A stretch of 64,000 nt of DNA, from the NCBI GenBank assembly GCA_014284505.1, contig JAAFYY010000001.1, forward strand, positions 1,426,001 through 1,490,000. The letters run 5' to 3'. This DNA is from Streptacidiphilus sp. 4-A2. GTDB taxonomy: Bacteria > Actinomycetota > Actinomycetes > Streptomycetales > Streptomycetaceae. Shown here in pieces: positions 52,393 to 63,257 of the stretch. The number at the start of each line of letters is the position of its first letter. Positions within the stretch are counted from its first letter, which is position 1. The notes under the pieces were generated by a model. It had not been told where the DNA came from, made no database searches, and was given only the letters and a program-made list of their open reading frames with translations. The position numbers were made by a program, and so were the translations under genes.

Positions 52393-53690
52393 CTAGCTGT
52401 CCAGAACGTCCAGCGGTGGCGGGGCGGCCGGGTGCGGCCGGAGGGTTCGGCCGCCGTACAGCACCGCCGCCGTGGTCGTGCCGGGCTCCGCCTCGGGATC
52501 GCGCAGCGCGAGCGCCCGCAGGGCGACCTCCAGGGCGAAACGCCGGGTCGGGTCGGTGAGCTGGTCGCCGAATATCCGCTCCAGCAACCGCATCCGGTAG
52601 CGGAAGGTCTGCGGATGCACCCCGAGTTGCTCGGCGATCTGGGCGGCGGTGCCCCGGCTGGTCAGCCACACATGCAGGGTCTCCATCAACCGCCGGCGCT
52701 GGGTGGGGTGTGCTCCGCCAGCGGCGCCAGACACCGCCGGGAGAGCTCGCCGACCAGGGCCGGGTCGGCGAGCAGCCACAGGGTCAGCAGGTTGCCCTCG
52801 GTCAGCGTGGGGGCGCCGTCCGGGATCACCCCCATGTCGACCAGGGCCAGCGTGTGCCGGGCCCAGCGTAAGGAGTCGGCGGCCCGTCCCAGGGTCACCG
52901 TGGCCCGACCGCGGCCCGGCAGCCGGTCAGCGCCTTGGCCAGGAAGGCCCGTCCGGTGTCCTCCAGCGGACCGGGCAGCAGCAGGTACGGCTCGGGGCAG
53001 CCCAGATCGGCGAGCACATGGCGGTCGAGCCCGGTGCGGCTGGGGACCGAGTCGCGGTGCAGGGCGACCGGGGTGATCTCCTCCGGCAGCGGCCAGCCGA
53101 CCTGGTCGGCCAGTTCGGAGAGCGTGGTGTCGGCCGACCCGCTCCCGGTGAGGATCCGCTGCATCAGCCGCCGCCTGCGCCCGTCCGGCTCCTCGCCCAT
53201 CTCGATCATCGCCCGCAGATAGCCCTCGCGGGAGAGTTCCGCGATCTCGCCCATATAGGCGAACAACGCGTCGGCGAATGACATCAGCACGGCGGCGGAG
53301 AGCCCGATAGCGGTGACCCACCTCCCTGGCCCGCCGCAGTGCGACCTGGCAGCCGATCCGGTAGGCGTCCTGGAGGACGTCCAGACTGCGCCCCTGGTAC
53401 GCCTCGAAACGTCCGAAACTCCGGCAGATCTCGTCCCGGAGTTCGGTATTGGCCTGCGGCGCGGCCACCTGGTTCACAAAGGCAGTGACGTTCTGCTTGA
53501 TGCCGAGGTGGACGAGTTCGGCGTCCGGGCCCTCCAGCAGGTGCCGGTACTCGGGCAGCGCGGCGACGATCTCCGCCGTCATCTCCTTGAGCAGGCTGGG
53601 CAGTTCGGGCCGCATCACCACCGCGAGCTCGCGCGGCACAGCCCCCAGCGCCGCTCCGGCGCGCGCGGACGCCTGCCGGATTTCCGTCAT
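52393..53690 (-). CDS. PucR-family transcriptional regulator, frameshifted
   Basis: About 432 residues. N-terminal helical part MRPELPSLLKEMTAEIVAAL and FEAYQGRSLDVLQDAYRIG (RsbRD-N-like), a middle GGDEF-like region LRWARHTLALVDMGVI, and a C-terminal PucR-type HTH: METLHVWLTSRGTAAQIAEQLGVHPQTFRYRMRL. Frame changes near 53305, 52905 and 52715. It is divergent from the secreted-protein/mce genes and may control them, or the purine-type importer it converges on; PucR members often govern nitrogen or purine use. Confidence 0.88.
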
Positions 53691-54014
53691 CTGCCGCTAC
53701 CCCCACGCTGTCCAGGCCCGTTAGGACGCGGGCATACGAGTTCGGTGGTGCGTGCAACATAGACCACTACTGAGCCAACTGCACAGACACGCAGCAGGAT
53801 TCGTTCGGGTCCGGAACCGATGTGCAGCAACCCGGTTGCGATTCTCAGATTTCGACAAGACGAGAGCCGCGCTGTGTGCTCGCAGACAATAAATTACCGG
53901 CCGGTAATCTTTTTGCGGGCAGGCTGGTTCCGGCCATTGCGTCCCCGAGTTACTGCTGCGTAACGTCCCTCGCACCCCGGGTTCAGCGGGAAACCGACTC
54001 CAGAAAGGATCACC
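53691..54014. promoter_or_regulatory. Divergent region, PucR-type regulator / secreted protein
   Basis: 324 bases, AT-richer at 53860-53920, with the palindrome ATTACCGGCCGGTAAT at 53893-53908, the most likely operator. No gene seen. A TTCGACAAGACG motif at 53861-53872 echoes the TGACAAG elements downstream at 54651-54783. Confidence 0.5.
53893..53908. promoter_or_regulatory. Perfect 16-base palindrome ATTACCGGCCGGTAAT
   Basis: Identical on both strands; TetR-type operators often have this form. It lies about 107 bases before the secreted-protein start and 200 bases before the PucR-type start. Confidence 0.6.
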
Positions 54015-54636
54015 ATGCGCCACATCTCCAAGGCCACAGCGGTCGCCGCAGCGGCGTTCGCGGCAGTGGTCGGGTTCGGCACCACCCAGGCGAGCGCAGC
54101 CACCACCTGGACCGTCTCGGGCGGCGGCTCGTTCACGGCGTCGGCCAGCAGCCCCACGCTCACCGACACCACCACCAGTGCGGCACTGGACTGTGCCTCG
54201 TCCGCCGCCGCGGGAACCGCCGCCAATGGCACCGGCCTGTCCGGTACCGACATCGCCACCATCAGCTCCGTCTCCTGGACCAGCTGCACCGGGCCGCTCG
54301 GCATCTCGTTCACAGTCAAGCCGCTCCACCTCAGCTGGGACCTGAACGCCACCTCGTACAACTCCACCACCGGTGTCACCACCGGCACGCTGACCGGCGT
54401 GGAGGCGAGCATCAGCGGGACCCTGTGCTCGGCCAGCTTCGCGGGCACCAGCTCCACCACCCCCGACCCTCAACGGCACCTACACCAACTCCACCCACAC
54501 CCTCGCCATCAGCGGCGGCAACCTGCACGCGTACAGCGTGTCCGGCTGCCTCGGGCTGATCAACAACGGCGACGCGGCCACCTACAAGGCCTCGTACGTC
54601 GTCACCCCGTCCACGCTGAAGATCACCTCACCGTGA
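54015..54636 (+). CDS. Secreted protein of unknown function, frameshifted
   Basis: About 207 residues. Signal peptide KATAVAAAAFAAVVGFGTTQ with cut near ASA, then a Thr/Ser/Gly-rich beta-like domain with four Cys residues (ALDCASS, SWTSCTGP, GTLCSAS, SGCLGL). A slip near 54465 moves the C-terminus (NGTYTNSTHTLAISGGNL to STLKITSP) to another frame. ATG follows AGAAAGGATC. It stands directly upstream of the DUF6801-like/mce operon and may be a surface accessory; function unknown. Confidence 0.78.
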
Positions 54637-54650
54637 TCCCACGCAGCATG

Positions 54651-54783
54651 TGACAAGACCGGGCCGCGAACTTGTCATCCACTGACAAGATTTCGGCCCG
54701 GTCGGCAATTCCCGGCTCGTCTTGTGACTTTTTGCTTGTCGCTGATCGCTACTCACACGTACTGTCCTGCGCCGCTGGACAAG
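54651..54783. promoter_or_regulatory. Cluster of TGACAAG/CTTGTC elements with large hairpin
   Basis: TGACAAG at 54651-54657 and 54683-54689, CTTGTCA at 54671-54677, CTTGTGA at 54721-54727, GCTTGTC at 54734-54740 and GGACAAG at 54777-54783. The 54657-54703 part also folds into a hairpin (10-bp GACCGGGCCG stem, four-base internal loop, seven-bp stem) that could end the upstream gene. The set looks like a multi-site operator for the mce operon. Confidence 0.6.
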
Positions 54784-54802
54784 TTCTATCGAGGAGGCAA
54801 AG

Positions 54803-56361
54803 GTGGGTTCTGCCACGGGGCTGCGCCCCGCGCCGTTGCTCGCCGGGGTCGCAGCCGCAGGAGTGCTGGTCGCGACGGTGCTGAGCGGGCCCGACGCCGG
54901 CGCGGACGTGCGCACCGGGCGGATCTCGGTCGACTACACCTGCCGGCTCCCCGACGGCACCCAGGCCCTGACGGCCTCGCTGACCCAGAACTACCCGACC
55001 GCCGACACCGCCGGCGCCCCGCTCCAGCCCGGGCCACTGACCATCCGCACCACCGTGCCCGCGGGCTGCTGTCGGCCACGGCCGCCACGGTCTCCGGCAC
55101 GGCCGCCCTGGAGGTCGCCGTGGCCGAATCCGACGGTGCATCAAAAGCCTTACGTCAAAAGGCCAGTCAGTTCTCGATCAAGCTGAGGACATCCGCGGCC
55201 GCGCAGGCCGAAGGCGCCGCGCCACCGGGGAACACCACCGAGTGGTCCGGGCTGACCGTCGCCCCGGTCCGGCTCGGTGCCGCCGACCCGGAACTCACCG
55301 CCGACGGGCAGGTGCCCGCGCTCACGGCCGGTCCCGACGGCAGCACCACCACGGTCACCCCGCTGGCGCTGACCCTGAAGCTCGACGCCGGCCACAGCAC
55401 CGTGCAGCTCGACTGCGCGCCCACGGCCACGCCCGGGCTCCTCGGCAGCGTGTACGCGACCAGCGCGCCGCGTACCGCGGGAACCGCGTCGGCGGGTACC
55501 AGCCCCAGCGCCGGAGTCCGGAAGCGGACGCTGTCGGCCGCGCAGGCCCCCTCCTGCCTGCACACGCCCGCCGGCTCGCTGAACCCCGCCGACCTGATCA
55601 AACCCCCGCCCGGATCGATCTACTACCCCCCGCTCGGGCAGCCGCCCGCGGACACCGGAGTGGAGTGCGCCTACGCCATCGGCTACGCCAACGTGGGCAA
55701 GCTGGGCGAGGCCTCGCTGGTGAACAACCCGAAGGACGACCCGGGGCTGGCCATCCTGGCGGTGCTGCGCGACGTCTACAACTTCAATGCCAGTCCGGTG
55801 TTCTTCGAGGCCGAGGAGATCGGCAGCCTCACCCTGCCGCCCGCCGACACCACCTTCCTCACCTACGGCTTCATGCCGACCACCGCGAAGATGCAGATGG
55901 TCCCGGACGGGCCGCTGACCGTGGTGAACACCGGCGCGGGGCCGTTCTTCCAGGAGCCGAGCGTGACCACCATCTACGGGCAGCAGTCGCTGCGGCTGTA
56001 CGACGTGGAGGTGGACGGAACCCCGCTGGACGTCGGCAACAACTGCCGCACGGTGACCCCGCTCCAGCTGAAGCTGGTCGGCATCAGCAACCAGGGCCTG
56101 CCTGGTGACGATCCGTCACGTGACTACGAGATCTCCACCGGCGGGCCGATCAGCCAGGGTCAGCTGACCATCCCCTACTTCACCGGCTGCGGCGCCGACG
56201 GGCAGAACCTCGACCCGCTGTTCGACGCCGCCGTCTCCGGAACCGGCAACTCGCTCAACATGGTCCAGGGCCCCATCTGCACCACCTTCCAGGGAACGGT
56301 GTGCAACACCTTCACGATGCCGGCGCTGCCCGTCCGCGCATCAAAGACTTCAGGGCAGTGA
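54803..56361 (+). CDS. DUF6801-like secreted protein at head of mce operon, frameshifted
   Basis: About 519 residues. Signal/membrane start PLLAGVAAAGVLVATVLS, then a repeat-like beta domain (RISVDYTCRLPDGTQAL) and a long extracellular part with several Cys pairs (CAYAIGYANVGKLGEAS, NNCRTVTPLQLKLVG, GPICTTFQGTVCNTF). The first ~90 residues and the rest are in different frames (slip near 55065). GTG 54803 follows GGAGG. It lies 18 bases upstream of the mce ATPase, so probably in the same transcript. Function unknown. Confidence 0.78.
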
Positions 56362-56379
56362 CATGCGAGAGGCAGTGAC

Positions 56380-57332
56380 ATGGGGATCGAAGTGACGGTC
56401 GAGGGGCTGACCAAGTCCTTCGGCAGCCAGACGGTCTGGGAGGACGTGACGCTCACCCTCCCGGCCGGCGAGGTGAGCGTGATGCTCGGGCCCTCCGGGA
56501 CCGGCAAGACCGTCTTCCTCAAGTCGGTGATCGGGCTGCTGCGCCCGGAGCGCGGGCGGGTGCTGGTCGGCGGTGTGGACATGGCCAGCAGCCCGGAGCA
56601 CGAGATCTACGAGGCACGCAAGCTCTTCGGGGTGATGTTCCAGGACGGCGCGCTGTTCGGTTCGATGAACCTGTACGACAACATCGCCTTCCCACTGCGC
56701 GAGCACACCCGCAAGAAGGAGTCCGAGATCCGGCGGATCGTGCTGGAGCGGATGGAACTCGTCGGTCTGCTGGGCTCGGAGGCGAAGCTGCCGGGCGAGA
56801 TCTCCGGCGGGATGCGCAAACGCGCCGGTCTGGCCCGGGCGCTGGTGCTGGATCCGCAGATCGTGCTGTGCGACGAGCCGGACTCCGGGCTGGACCCGGT
56901 GCGGACCTCCTATCTCTCGCAACTGCTGATCGACCTGAACGCACAGATCGACGCCACCATGCTGATCGTCACCCACAACCTGGACATCGCCACCACCGTC
57001 CCGGACAACCTGGGCATGCTGTTCCGCCGCCGGCTGGTCGCCTTCGGCCCCCGCGAACTGCTGCTGACCAGCGAGGAGCCGGTGGTCCGGCAGTTCCTCG
57101 GCGGTCACCGGATCGGTCCGATCGGCATGGCCGAGGAGAAGGACCAGCAGACGATCGAGCTGGAGGGCGGGCTGCTGCCCGCGCCGCCCGGGGTCGTCCC
57201 GGCACAGCTGGAGCCGAGCCCGGGGCTGCCGCCCGGCAGGCCGTGCAGCGGCGCCGGCAGCGGGTGGAGGCACTGCGCGACGGACGCCCGCTCGCCACCG
57301 CGCCCGCCCCGGCCGCCGGGGAGCAGCCATGA
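56380..57332 (+). CDS. Mce ABC-transporter ATPase (MlaF/Mkl-like), frameshifted at 3' end
   Basis: About 317 residues. Walker A GPSGTGKTVFLKSVIG, Q-loop MFQDGALFGSMN, signature ISGGMRKRAGLARAL, Walker B IVLCDEPDSGLDPVR, H-loop VTHNLDIA; the sequence GALFxSMNVxDN-type after the Q loop is typical of MlaF/Mkl. A slip near 57225 moves the tail to the frame that stops at 57332, overlapping the first permease start (ATGA). It energises the lipid import complex. Confidence 0.93.
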
Positions 57333-58102
57333 GCAATCCGGTGCAGTCCGCGCTGCGGCAGTCCGGGGACTTCTTCTCCCTGGGCGCGACCACGCTCCGG
57401 GACACCTTCCGTCGTCCGTTCCAAGTGCGCGAGCTGGTCGAGCAGTTCTGGTTCGTGGCGAGCGTCACCATTCTTCCGGCGGCGCTGGTGTCGATTCCCT
57501 TCGGTGCGGTGATAGCCCTTCAGGTCGGTTCGCTGACACAGCAGTTGGGCGCGCAGTCGTTCACCGGCGGGGCCAGTGTGCTGGCGGTGGTGCAGCAGGC
57601 GAGTCCGCTGATCGTAGCGCTGCTGATCGCCGGGGCCGGGGGTTCGGCGATCTGCGCCGATCTGGGCTCGCGCAAGATCCGCGAGGAGCTGGACGCGATG
57701 GAGGTGATGGGTGTCTCGCCGGTGCAGCGGCTGATCGTGCCGAGGGTGCTGGCCACGATGCTGGTCGCGGTGCTGCTGAACGGGCTGGTGTCGGTGGTCG
57801 GCGTGGTCGGCGGCTACTTCTTCAACGTCTATCTCCAGCACGGGACTCCGGGCGCCTATCTGTCCAGCTTCTCGGCCCTGGCCCAGCTGCCGGACATCTA
57901 TGTGGGCGAGCTCAAGGCGCTGATCTTCGGTCTGATCGCCGGGCTGGTCGCGGCGCACCGGGGGCTTCATCCGCGCGGCGGTCCCAAGGGCGTCGGCGAC
58001 GCGGTGAACCAGTCGGTGGTGATCACCTTCCTGCTGCTGTTCCTGGTCAACGTGGTGATGACCGCCGTCTACCTCCAGCTCGTCCCGCAGAAGGGCATGT
58101 GA
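57329..58102 (+). CDS. YrbE/MlaE-family permease A
   Basis: Intact, 257 residues, the usual length. Amphipathic N-terminus, then about five membrane helices; MlaE signatures EQFWFVASVTILPAALV, QVGSLTQQLGAQS, ASPLIVALLIAGAGGSAICADLGSRKIREELDAMEVMG. First of two permeases of the mce importer. Confidence 0.94.
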   Translation: MSNPVQSALRQSGDFFSLGATTLRDTFRRPFQVRELVEQFWFVASVTILPAALVSIPFGAVIALQVGSLTQQLGAQSFTGGASVLAVVQQASPLIVALLIAGAGGSAICADLGSRKIREELDAMEVMGVSPVQRLIVPRVLATMLVAVLLNGLVSVVGVVGGYFFNVYLQHGTPGAYLSSFSALAQLPDIYVGELKALIFGLIAGLVAAHRGLHPRGGPKGVGDAVNQSVVITFLLLFLVNVVMTAVYLQLVPQKGM

Positions 58103-58105
58103 GCC

Positions 58106-58962
58106 ATGGCCTTGACCGAGCACGATAGCGCGCCCGAGACCGTCCCGGTTCCGGCGGCGGTCCCCCGCCGCAACTGGTTCCGCTGGCTGGACGAGTCCGG
58201 CGACCATCTGATCTTCCATCTGCGCGCACTGCTGTGGATCCCGCGCACGCTCCGCCGCTATCTGCGCGAGGTGCTCCGGCTGCTGTCCGAAGTCGCCTTC
58301 GGCAGCGGCGGGCTGGGGGTCATCGGCGGCACCGTGGGGGTGATGGTGGGGATGACCCTGGCCACCGGCACGGTGGTCGGCCTCCAGGGCTACTCGGCCA
58401 TGAACGAGATCGGCACCACCGCCTTCTCCGGCTTCATCTCGGCCTACTTCAACACCCGGGAGATCGCGCCGCTGGTCGCCGGGCTGGCCCTGTCGGCGAC
58501 CGTGGGCGCGGGTTTCACCGCGCAGCTCGGCGCGATGCGCATCAACGAGGAGGTGGACGCGCTGGAGGGGATGGGCATCCGCAGCGTGCCCTACCTGGTC
58601 ACCACCCGGATCATCGCCGGGGTGGTCGCCATCGTCCCGCTGTACGGGGTGGGCCTGCTCAGCTCCTACGCGGCCTCGCGGCTGGTGACGGTGTACGGCG
58701 AGGGCCAGTCGGCCGGGGTCTACGACCACTACTTCAACCTGTTCCTGGCGCCGGAGGACGTGCTGCTGTCGGCGCTCAAGGTGCTGGTCTTCAGTGTGGT
58801 GGTGATCCTGGCGCACTGCTACGGCTTCACGCGGGCGGACAGCCGGTGGGGATCGCGGTGGGGCGCTCGGTGCGCAATGCCATCGTGATCATCAGCCTGA
58901 CCGACTTCTTCCTCAGCCTGGCGATCTGGGGCGCCACCACCACCGTCCGGGTGGCGGGATGA
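58106..58962 (+). CDS. YrbE/MlaE-family permease B, frameshifted near the end
   Basis: About 285 residues. Cytosolic N-terminus of about 35, then MlaE helices with GTVVGLQGYSAMNEIGTTAF, REIAPLVAGLALSATVGAGFTAQLGAMRINEEVDALEGMG. A slip near 58850 puts the last 40 residues (VRNAIVIISLTDFFLSLAIWG) in the frame ending at 58962, which overlaps the next start (ATGA). Confidence 0.93.
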
Positions 58963-60158
58963 GCGGGCGGCCGGTCTCCACCCTGCGCCGCCGGGGCGCC
59001 GGGCTGTGCTTCCTGATGGCGCCGGTGCTGCTGGCCTGGCTCTCGGTGTCGGTGTACGACCACGACTTCAGCGACACCGACAGCGTGCTGGTGCGCACCG
59101 ACAGCGTGGGCAACCAGATGCAGGTGAACGCGGACGTCAAGCTGGACGGCGTGGTCGTCGGCCGGGTCAGCTCGATCCGGGCGAACGGGTCGGGGGCGAC
59201 GCTGACGCTGGCCATCTCCCCCGGCGACCTGCGACAGATCCCGGCCGGGGTCTCCGCGCAGATGCTGCCGACCACGCTGTTCGGCGCGCGCTATGTGGCG
59301 CTGATCCCGTCAGGCTCGGCGAGCGGCGTGACACTGACGGCGGGCAGCACCATCCCGGAGGACCGCTCCGGCGACGCGATCGAGCTGGAGCAGGTCTTCG
59401 ACAATCTGCTGCCGCTGCTGGACGACGTCCAGCCGGCCCAGCTCGCGGCCACCCTGAACGCGGTCGCCGGCGCGCTGCAGAACCGGGGCGCCGAGCTCGG
59501 CACCACGCTGACCACGCTGGACGCCTACCTCAAGCGCTTCAACCCGCAGCTGCCGGCGCTCAACAGCGACCTGCACAACCTGGTGCAGGTCAGCCGGAGC
59601 TACGACCAGGCCGCCCCGGACCTGCTCCAGGCGCTCACCGAGCTGACCACCACCACCAGCACAGTGGCCGACCAGCAGAGCCAGCTGGCCGGCCTGTACG
59701 CCACCACCACCAGCGCCTCCGAGGTCACCACGGCCTTCCTGGAACAGAACCAGTCCACCATCATCCGGCTGGCCGTGGACAGCAGCGGGACGCTCACCCT
59801 GCTCGGCGAGTACTCCTCCGAGTTCCCGTGCACCCTGCACACCCTCGCCGACTTCGTCCCGGAGATGGACAAGGCGCTGGGCGCGGGCACCGACGAGCCG
59901 GGCCTGCATGTCGACCTGACCTCGGCGGCCTCGCGCGGGGCCTACCTGCCCGGGCAGGACACCCCGCAGTACGACGCCACCGGCGGCCCGGCCTGCTACA
60001 GCACCCCGTACACCGGCCAACCCAACACGCCCCAGGAGAACGCCCTGATCAACGAGCTGCTGGCACCCTCGGCCGGGACCAAGCCCACGGACCTGCCCAG
60101 TTGGAGCAGTCTGCTGGTCGGCCCGGTGCTGCGCGGGACGCAGGTGGGGGTCAAATGA
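58959..60158 (+). CDS. Mce-family protein 1 (MceA-like)
   Basis: Intact, 399 residues. One N-terminal membrane segment (LCFLMAPVLLAWLSVSVY), the MlaD/Mce domain (about 45-130: MQVNADVKLDGVVVGRVSSI, LPTTLFGARYVALIP), a helical coil region (about 140-280) and a Cys-containing C-terminal part. Mce proteins form a hexameric periplasmic tunnel for lipids or sterols. The stop overlaps the next start (ATGA). Confidence 0.92.
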   Translation: MSGRPVSTLRRRGAGLCFLMAPVLLAWLSVSVYDHDFSDTDSVLVRTDSVGNQMQVNADVKLDGVVVGRVSSIRANGSGATLTLAISPGDLRQIPAGVSAQMLPTTLFGARYVALIPSGSASGVTLTAGSTIPEDRSGDAIELEQVFDNLLPLLDDVQPAQLAATLNAVAGALQNRGAELGTTLTTLDAYLKRFNPQLPALNSDLHNLVQVSRSYDQAAPDLLQALTELTTTTSTVADQQSQLAGLYATTTSASEVTTAFLEQNQSTIIRLAVDSSGTLTLLGEYSSEFPCTLHTLADFVPEMDKALGAGTDEPGLHVDLTSAASRGAYLPGQDTPQYDATGGPACYSTPYTGQPNTPQENALINELLAPSAGTKPTDLPSWSSLLVGPVLRGTQVGVK

Positions 60159-61185
60159 AACGGCGCAGCCTGGCCGGGCCGCTGATCAAGTCCGCGGTCT
60201 TCGTCGCGGTCACCTCGCTGGCCACCACCGGGCTGGCCTTCGCGGTCTCCGACACCTCGGTCGGCGCCACCACCGGCTACTACGCGCAGTTCACCGACGT
60301 CACCGGGCTGGTGCCGGGCGACAGCGTGCGCATCGCCGGGGTCCAGGTCGGCCAGGTGGACGGGGTCCGGGTGACCGGCCGGCGCTATGCGCTGGTCCAC
60401 TTCGACGTGCAGCGCGGGCGCGCCCTGCCCGCCTCGGTGACTGCCTCGGTGAAGTATCTGAACCTGGTCGGCGAGCGCTATCTGGAGCTGGACCAGGGCG
60501 TCGGCCCGGTCGGGCAGTCGCTGCGCGCCGGCGGGACCATCCCGCTGGAGAGCACCTCGCCCGCGCTGGACCTGACCCAGCTGTTCGACGGGTTCCAGCC
60601 GCTGTTCGAGGGGCTCGACCCGGACCAGACCAACCAGCTCGCGCAGGAGATCGTGGAGGTCCTCCAGGGCGAGGGCGGCACCGTGGACGGGCTGGTGCAG
60701 GACGTGGGCACACTGACCAACACCCTGGCCGCCAAGGACCAGGTGATCGGTTCGGTGATCGACAACCTGACCTCGGTGCTGGCCAACGTCAACGCCCACC
60801 AGCTCGGCTTCACCACCCTGGTGACCACCCTCCAGCAGCTGGTCACCGGCTTCTCGGCGGACCGCGAACCGATCGGCGACGCCATCACCGCGCTCTCCGG
60901 CTCAGCAACAGCACCGCCGGGCTGCTCGCCCAGGGCCGGCAGCCGCTCAAGGACTCCATCGCGCAGCTGGGGCGGCTCTCCGACAACCTGGAGGCGGGCA
61001 CCCCGCAGCTGGAGAACTTCCTCCAGAAGACCCCGCAGAAATTCACCGCGATCGGGCGGACCGTCTCCTACGGCTCCTGGCTCAACCTCTACCTGTGCCA
61101 GGCCACCGTCAGCGGAGTCAGCACCTCCGACGGCAGCGCGCCGCCCACCGGGATCGCCATCACCGAGGCGAGGTGCCCCTCGTGA
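60155..61185 (+). CDS. Mce-family protein 2 (MceB-like), frameshifted
   Basis: About 343 residues. Membrane segment KSAVFVAVTSLATTGLAFAV, the Mce domain with YYAQFTDVTGLVPGDSVRIAG and VKYLNLVGERYLEL, then long coiled helices. A slip near 60905 moves the end (NSTAGLLAQGRQPLKDSIAQ to ITEARCPS) to the frame that stops at 61185, overlapping the next start (GTGA). Confidence 0.91.
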
Positions 61186-62215
61186 GGCCACCGCTGTTCA
61201 CTCCGCTGCGGCACCGCAACCCGGTCACCGTCGGCCTGGTCGGCGTGGTCGCCTGCGGGCTGCTGTCGTTCGCCGCGTACGACGCCGACGCGCTGCCGCT
61301 GATCGGCAGCGGCGGCACGCACTACAGCGCCTACTTCACCGAGGCGTCGGGCTGGAGGCCGGCGACGACGTGAACGTGGCCGGGGTCAAGGTCGGCACGG
61401 TCACCTCGGTGGCCCTGGACGGCGCACAGGTGAAGGTCGGGTTCCTGGTCCGGGGCACCTGGGTCGGCGACGCCAGTACCGCCGCCATCGACATCCGCAC
61501 CCTGCTGGGCGCCAAGTACCTGGCGGTGGACCCGCTCGGGGACTCCGCGCAGAACCCCTCCCGGACCATCCCCAGCAGCCGCACCACCTCCCCCTTCGAC
61601 GTCACCCAGGCGCTCGACGGCCTGGGCCGGACCCTGGACCCGGTGGACAGCAAGCAGCTGGCGGCGAGCTTCCAGGCGATCGCCGACAGCTTCAAGGACA
61701 CCCCGCCCTCGGTCCGCTCCGCGGTCACCGGGCTGTCCGCGCTGTCGCAGACGATCTCCAGCCGGGATGCCCAGCTGGCCCGGCTGCTGGCCGCCAGCGC
61801 CACCCTGACCAGCACCGTCGCCGCGCAGAACGGCAAGCTGGCGGATCTGATCACCGACGGCAACCTGCTGCTGGCCGAGGTGCAGAGCCGCCGCGACGCG
61901 ATCGACTCGCTGCTCACCGGGACCACCCAGCTCGGCGAGGAGCTGACCGGGCTGGTCCAGGACGACGACCAGCAGCTCGCGCCGACGCTCAGCGCACTGT
62001 CCCGGGTGGTGTCGGTGCTCCAGGCCAACCAGGCCAACCTGAACCAGGTGCTGGCCCTGGCCGGGCCCTACTACCAGCAGCTGGGCAATGTCCTCGGCAA
62101 CGGACGCTGGTTCGACGTCTACCTGTGCGGGCTGATTCCGCCCAGCTACCTGCCCGCCGACAAGCAGTCGTCCTCCGGCTGCATGTCCCCGACCACCGGA
62201 GGTAACGGCAAGTGA
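61182..62215 (+). CDS. Mce-family protein 3 (MceC-like), frameshifted
   Basis: About 344 residues. VTVGLVGVVACGLLSFAAY membrane segment, then Mce domain YSAYFTEASGLEAGDDVNVAG and IRTLLGAKYLAVDP, and coil repeats (LARLLAASATLTSTVAAQNG). A slip near 61358. It ends SGCMSPTTGGNGK at 62215, overlapping GTG 62212. Confidence 0.91.
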
Positions 62216-63257
62216 CATCCGTACTGGGCAGGCTTCCCTTGGACAGGCTGCCGCTGCGCCGGACCTCCACCCGGGCCGCCATCGCCGCCGGCACCGCGCT
62301 GGTGGTGGTGATCGGCGGCGGCACCGCCGCCGGGGTGGTCTCGCTGACCGGTGGCAGCGGCCTGCGGATCACCGCCTACTTCGACCGCACCATCGGCGTC
62401 TACGCCGGCTCGGACCTGCGGATCCTGGGCGTCAAGGAGGGCTCGGTCGAGTCGGTCACCCCGGACGGCACCCAGGTGAAGGTGGTGCTCTCGGTCGACC
62501 CGGGGATCAAGGTCCCGGCCGACGCTCCGCGGTGGTGGTCGCGCCGACCCTGATCGCCGACCGCTACGTCCAGCTCACCCCGGCCTACACCGGCGGCCCG
62601 CAGCTGCGCGACCACGGGACCATCCCGCAGTCCCGCACCGACACCCCGGTGGAGATCGACCAGCTCTACCAGAGCATCACCCAGCTCGCCGACGCACTGG
62701 GACCGAACGGGGCCAACTCCGGTGGCGCGCTGTCGCAACTGCTCAACACCGGCGCCGCCAACCTGAACGGCAACGGAACCGCGATCGGCCAGTCCATCGG
62801 CCAACTGGGCTCGGCGGCGCAGACCCTGAACGGCAACAGCAACGAGCTGTTCGCCACCCTGACCTCGTTGCAGAGCTTCACCAGCATGCTCAAGCAGAAC
62901 AACACCCAGGTGCAGTCGGCCACCGGCGAACTCGCCACCGTCAGCGGCTTCCTGGCGCAGGACCGGACCGACCTGGGCAGCGCGCTGTCGCAACTGTCCA
63001 CCGCCCTGGGCCAGGTGCAGGGCTTCATCCAGTCCAACCGGGCGCAGCTCCAGGGCGTGGTGAACCAGCTGGTGCCGATCACCCGGACCATGGCCCAGCA
63101 GCGGGCCTCACTGGCCGAGTTGCTCAGTGCCGCACCCCTGGCCGCGGACAACCTGCTGAGCGCCTACGACCCGGCCAAGGGCAGCATCGACGGCCGGGCC
63201 GACCTCAACGAGCTCAGCTTCCCGATGCCCTTCCCCGCCACGGGCGGCAGCCAGTGA
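62212..63257 (+). CDS. Mce-family protein 4 (MceD-like), frameshifted
   Basis: About 348 residues. TRAAIAAGTALVVVIGGGTA membrane segment, ITAYFDRTIGVYAGSDLRILG, then (other frame from about 62530) VVVAPTLIADRYVQLTPAY, and an Asn/Gln/Ser-rich coil. A one-base loss near 62530. The stop overlaps the next start (GTGA at 63254-63257). Confidence 0.91.

Noticed and set aside
59006..62215. Plus-strand frame of about 1,070 codons through the mce genes
   Set aside because: Its first third is an Arg/Gly/Ala-rich shadow. Only parts of it are real Mce protein, reached through frameshifts.
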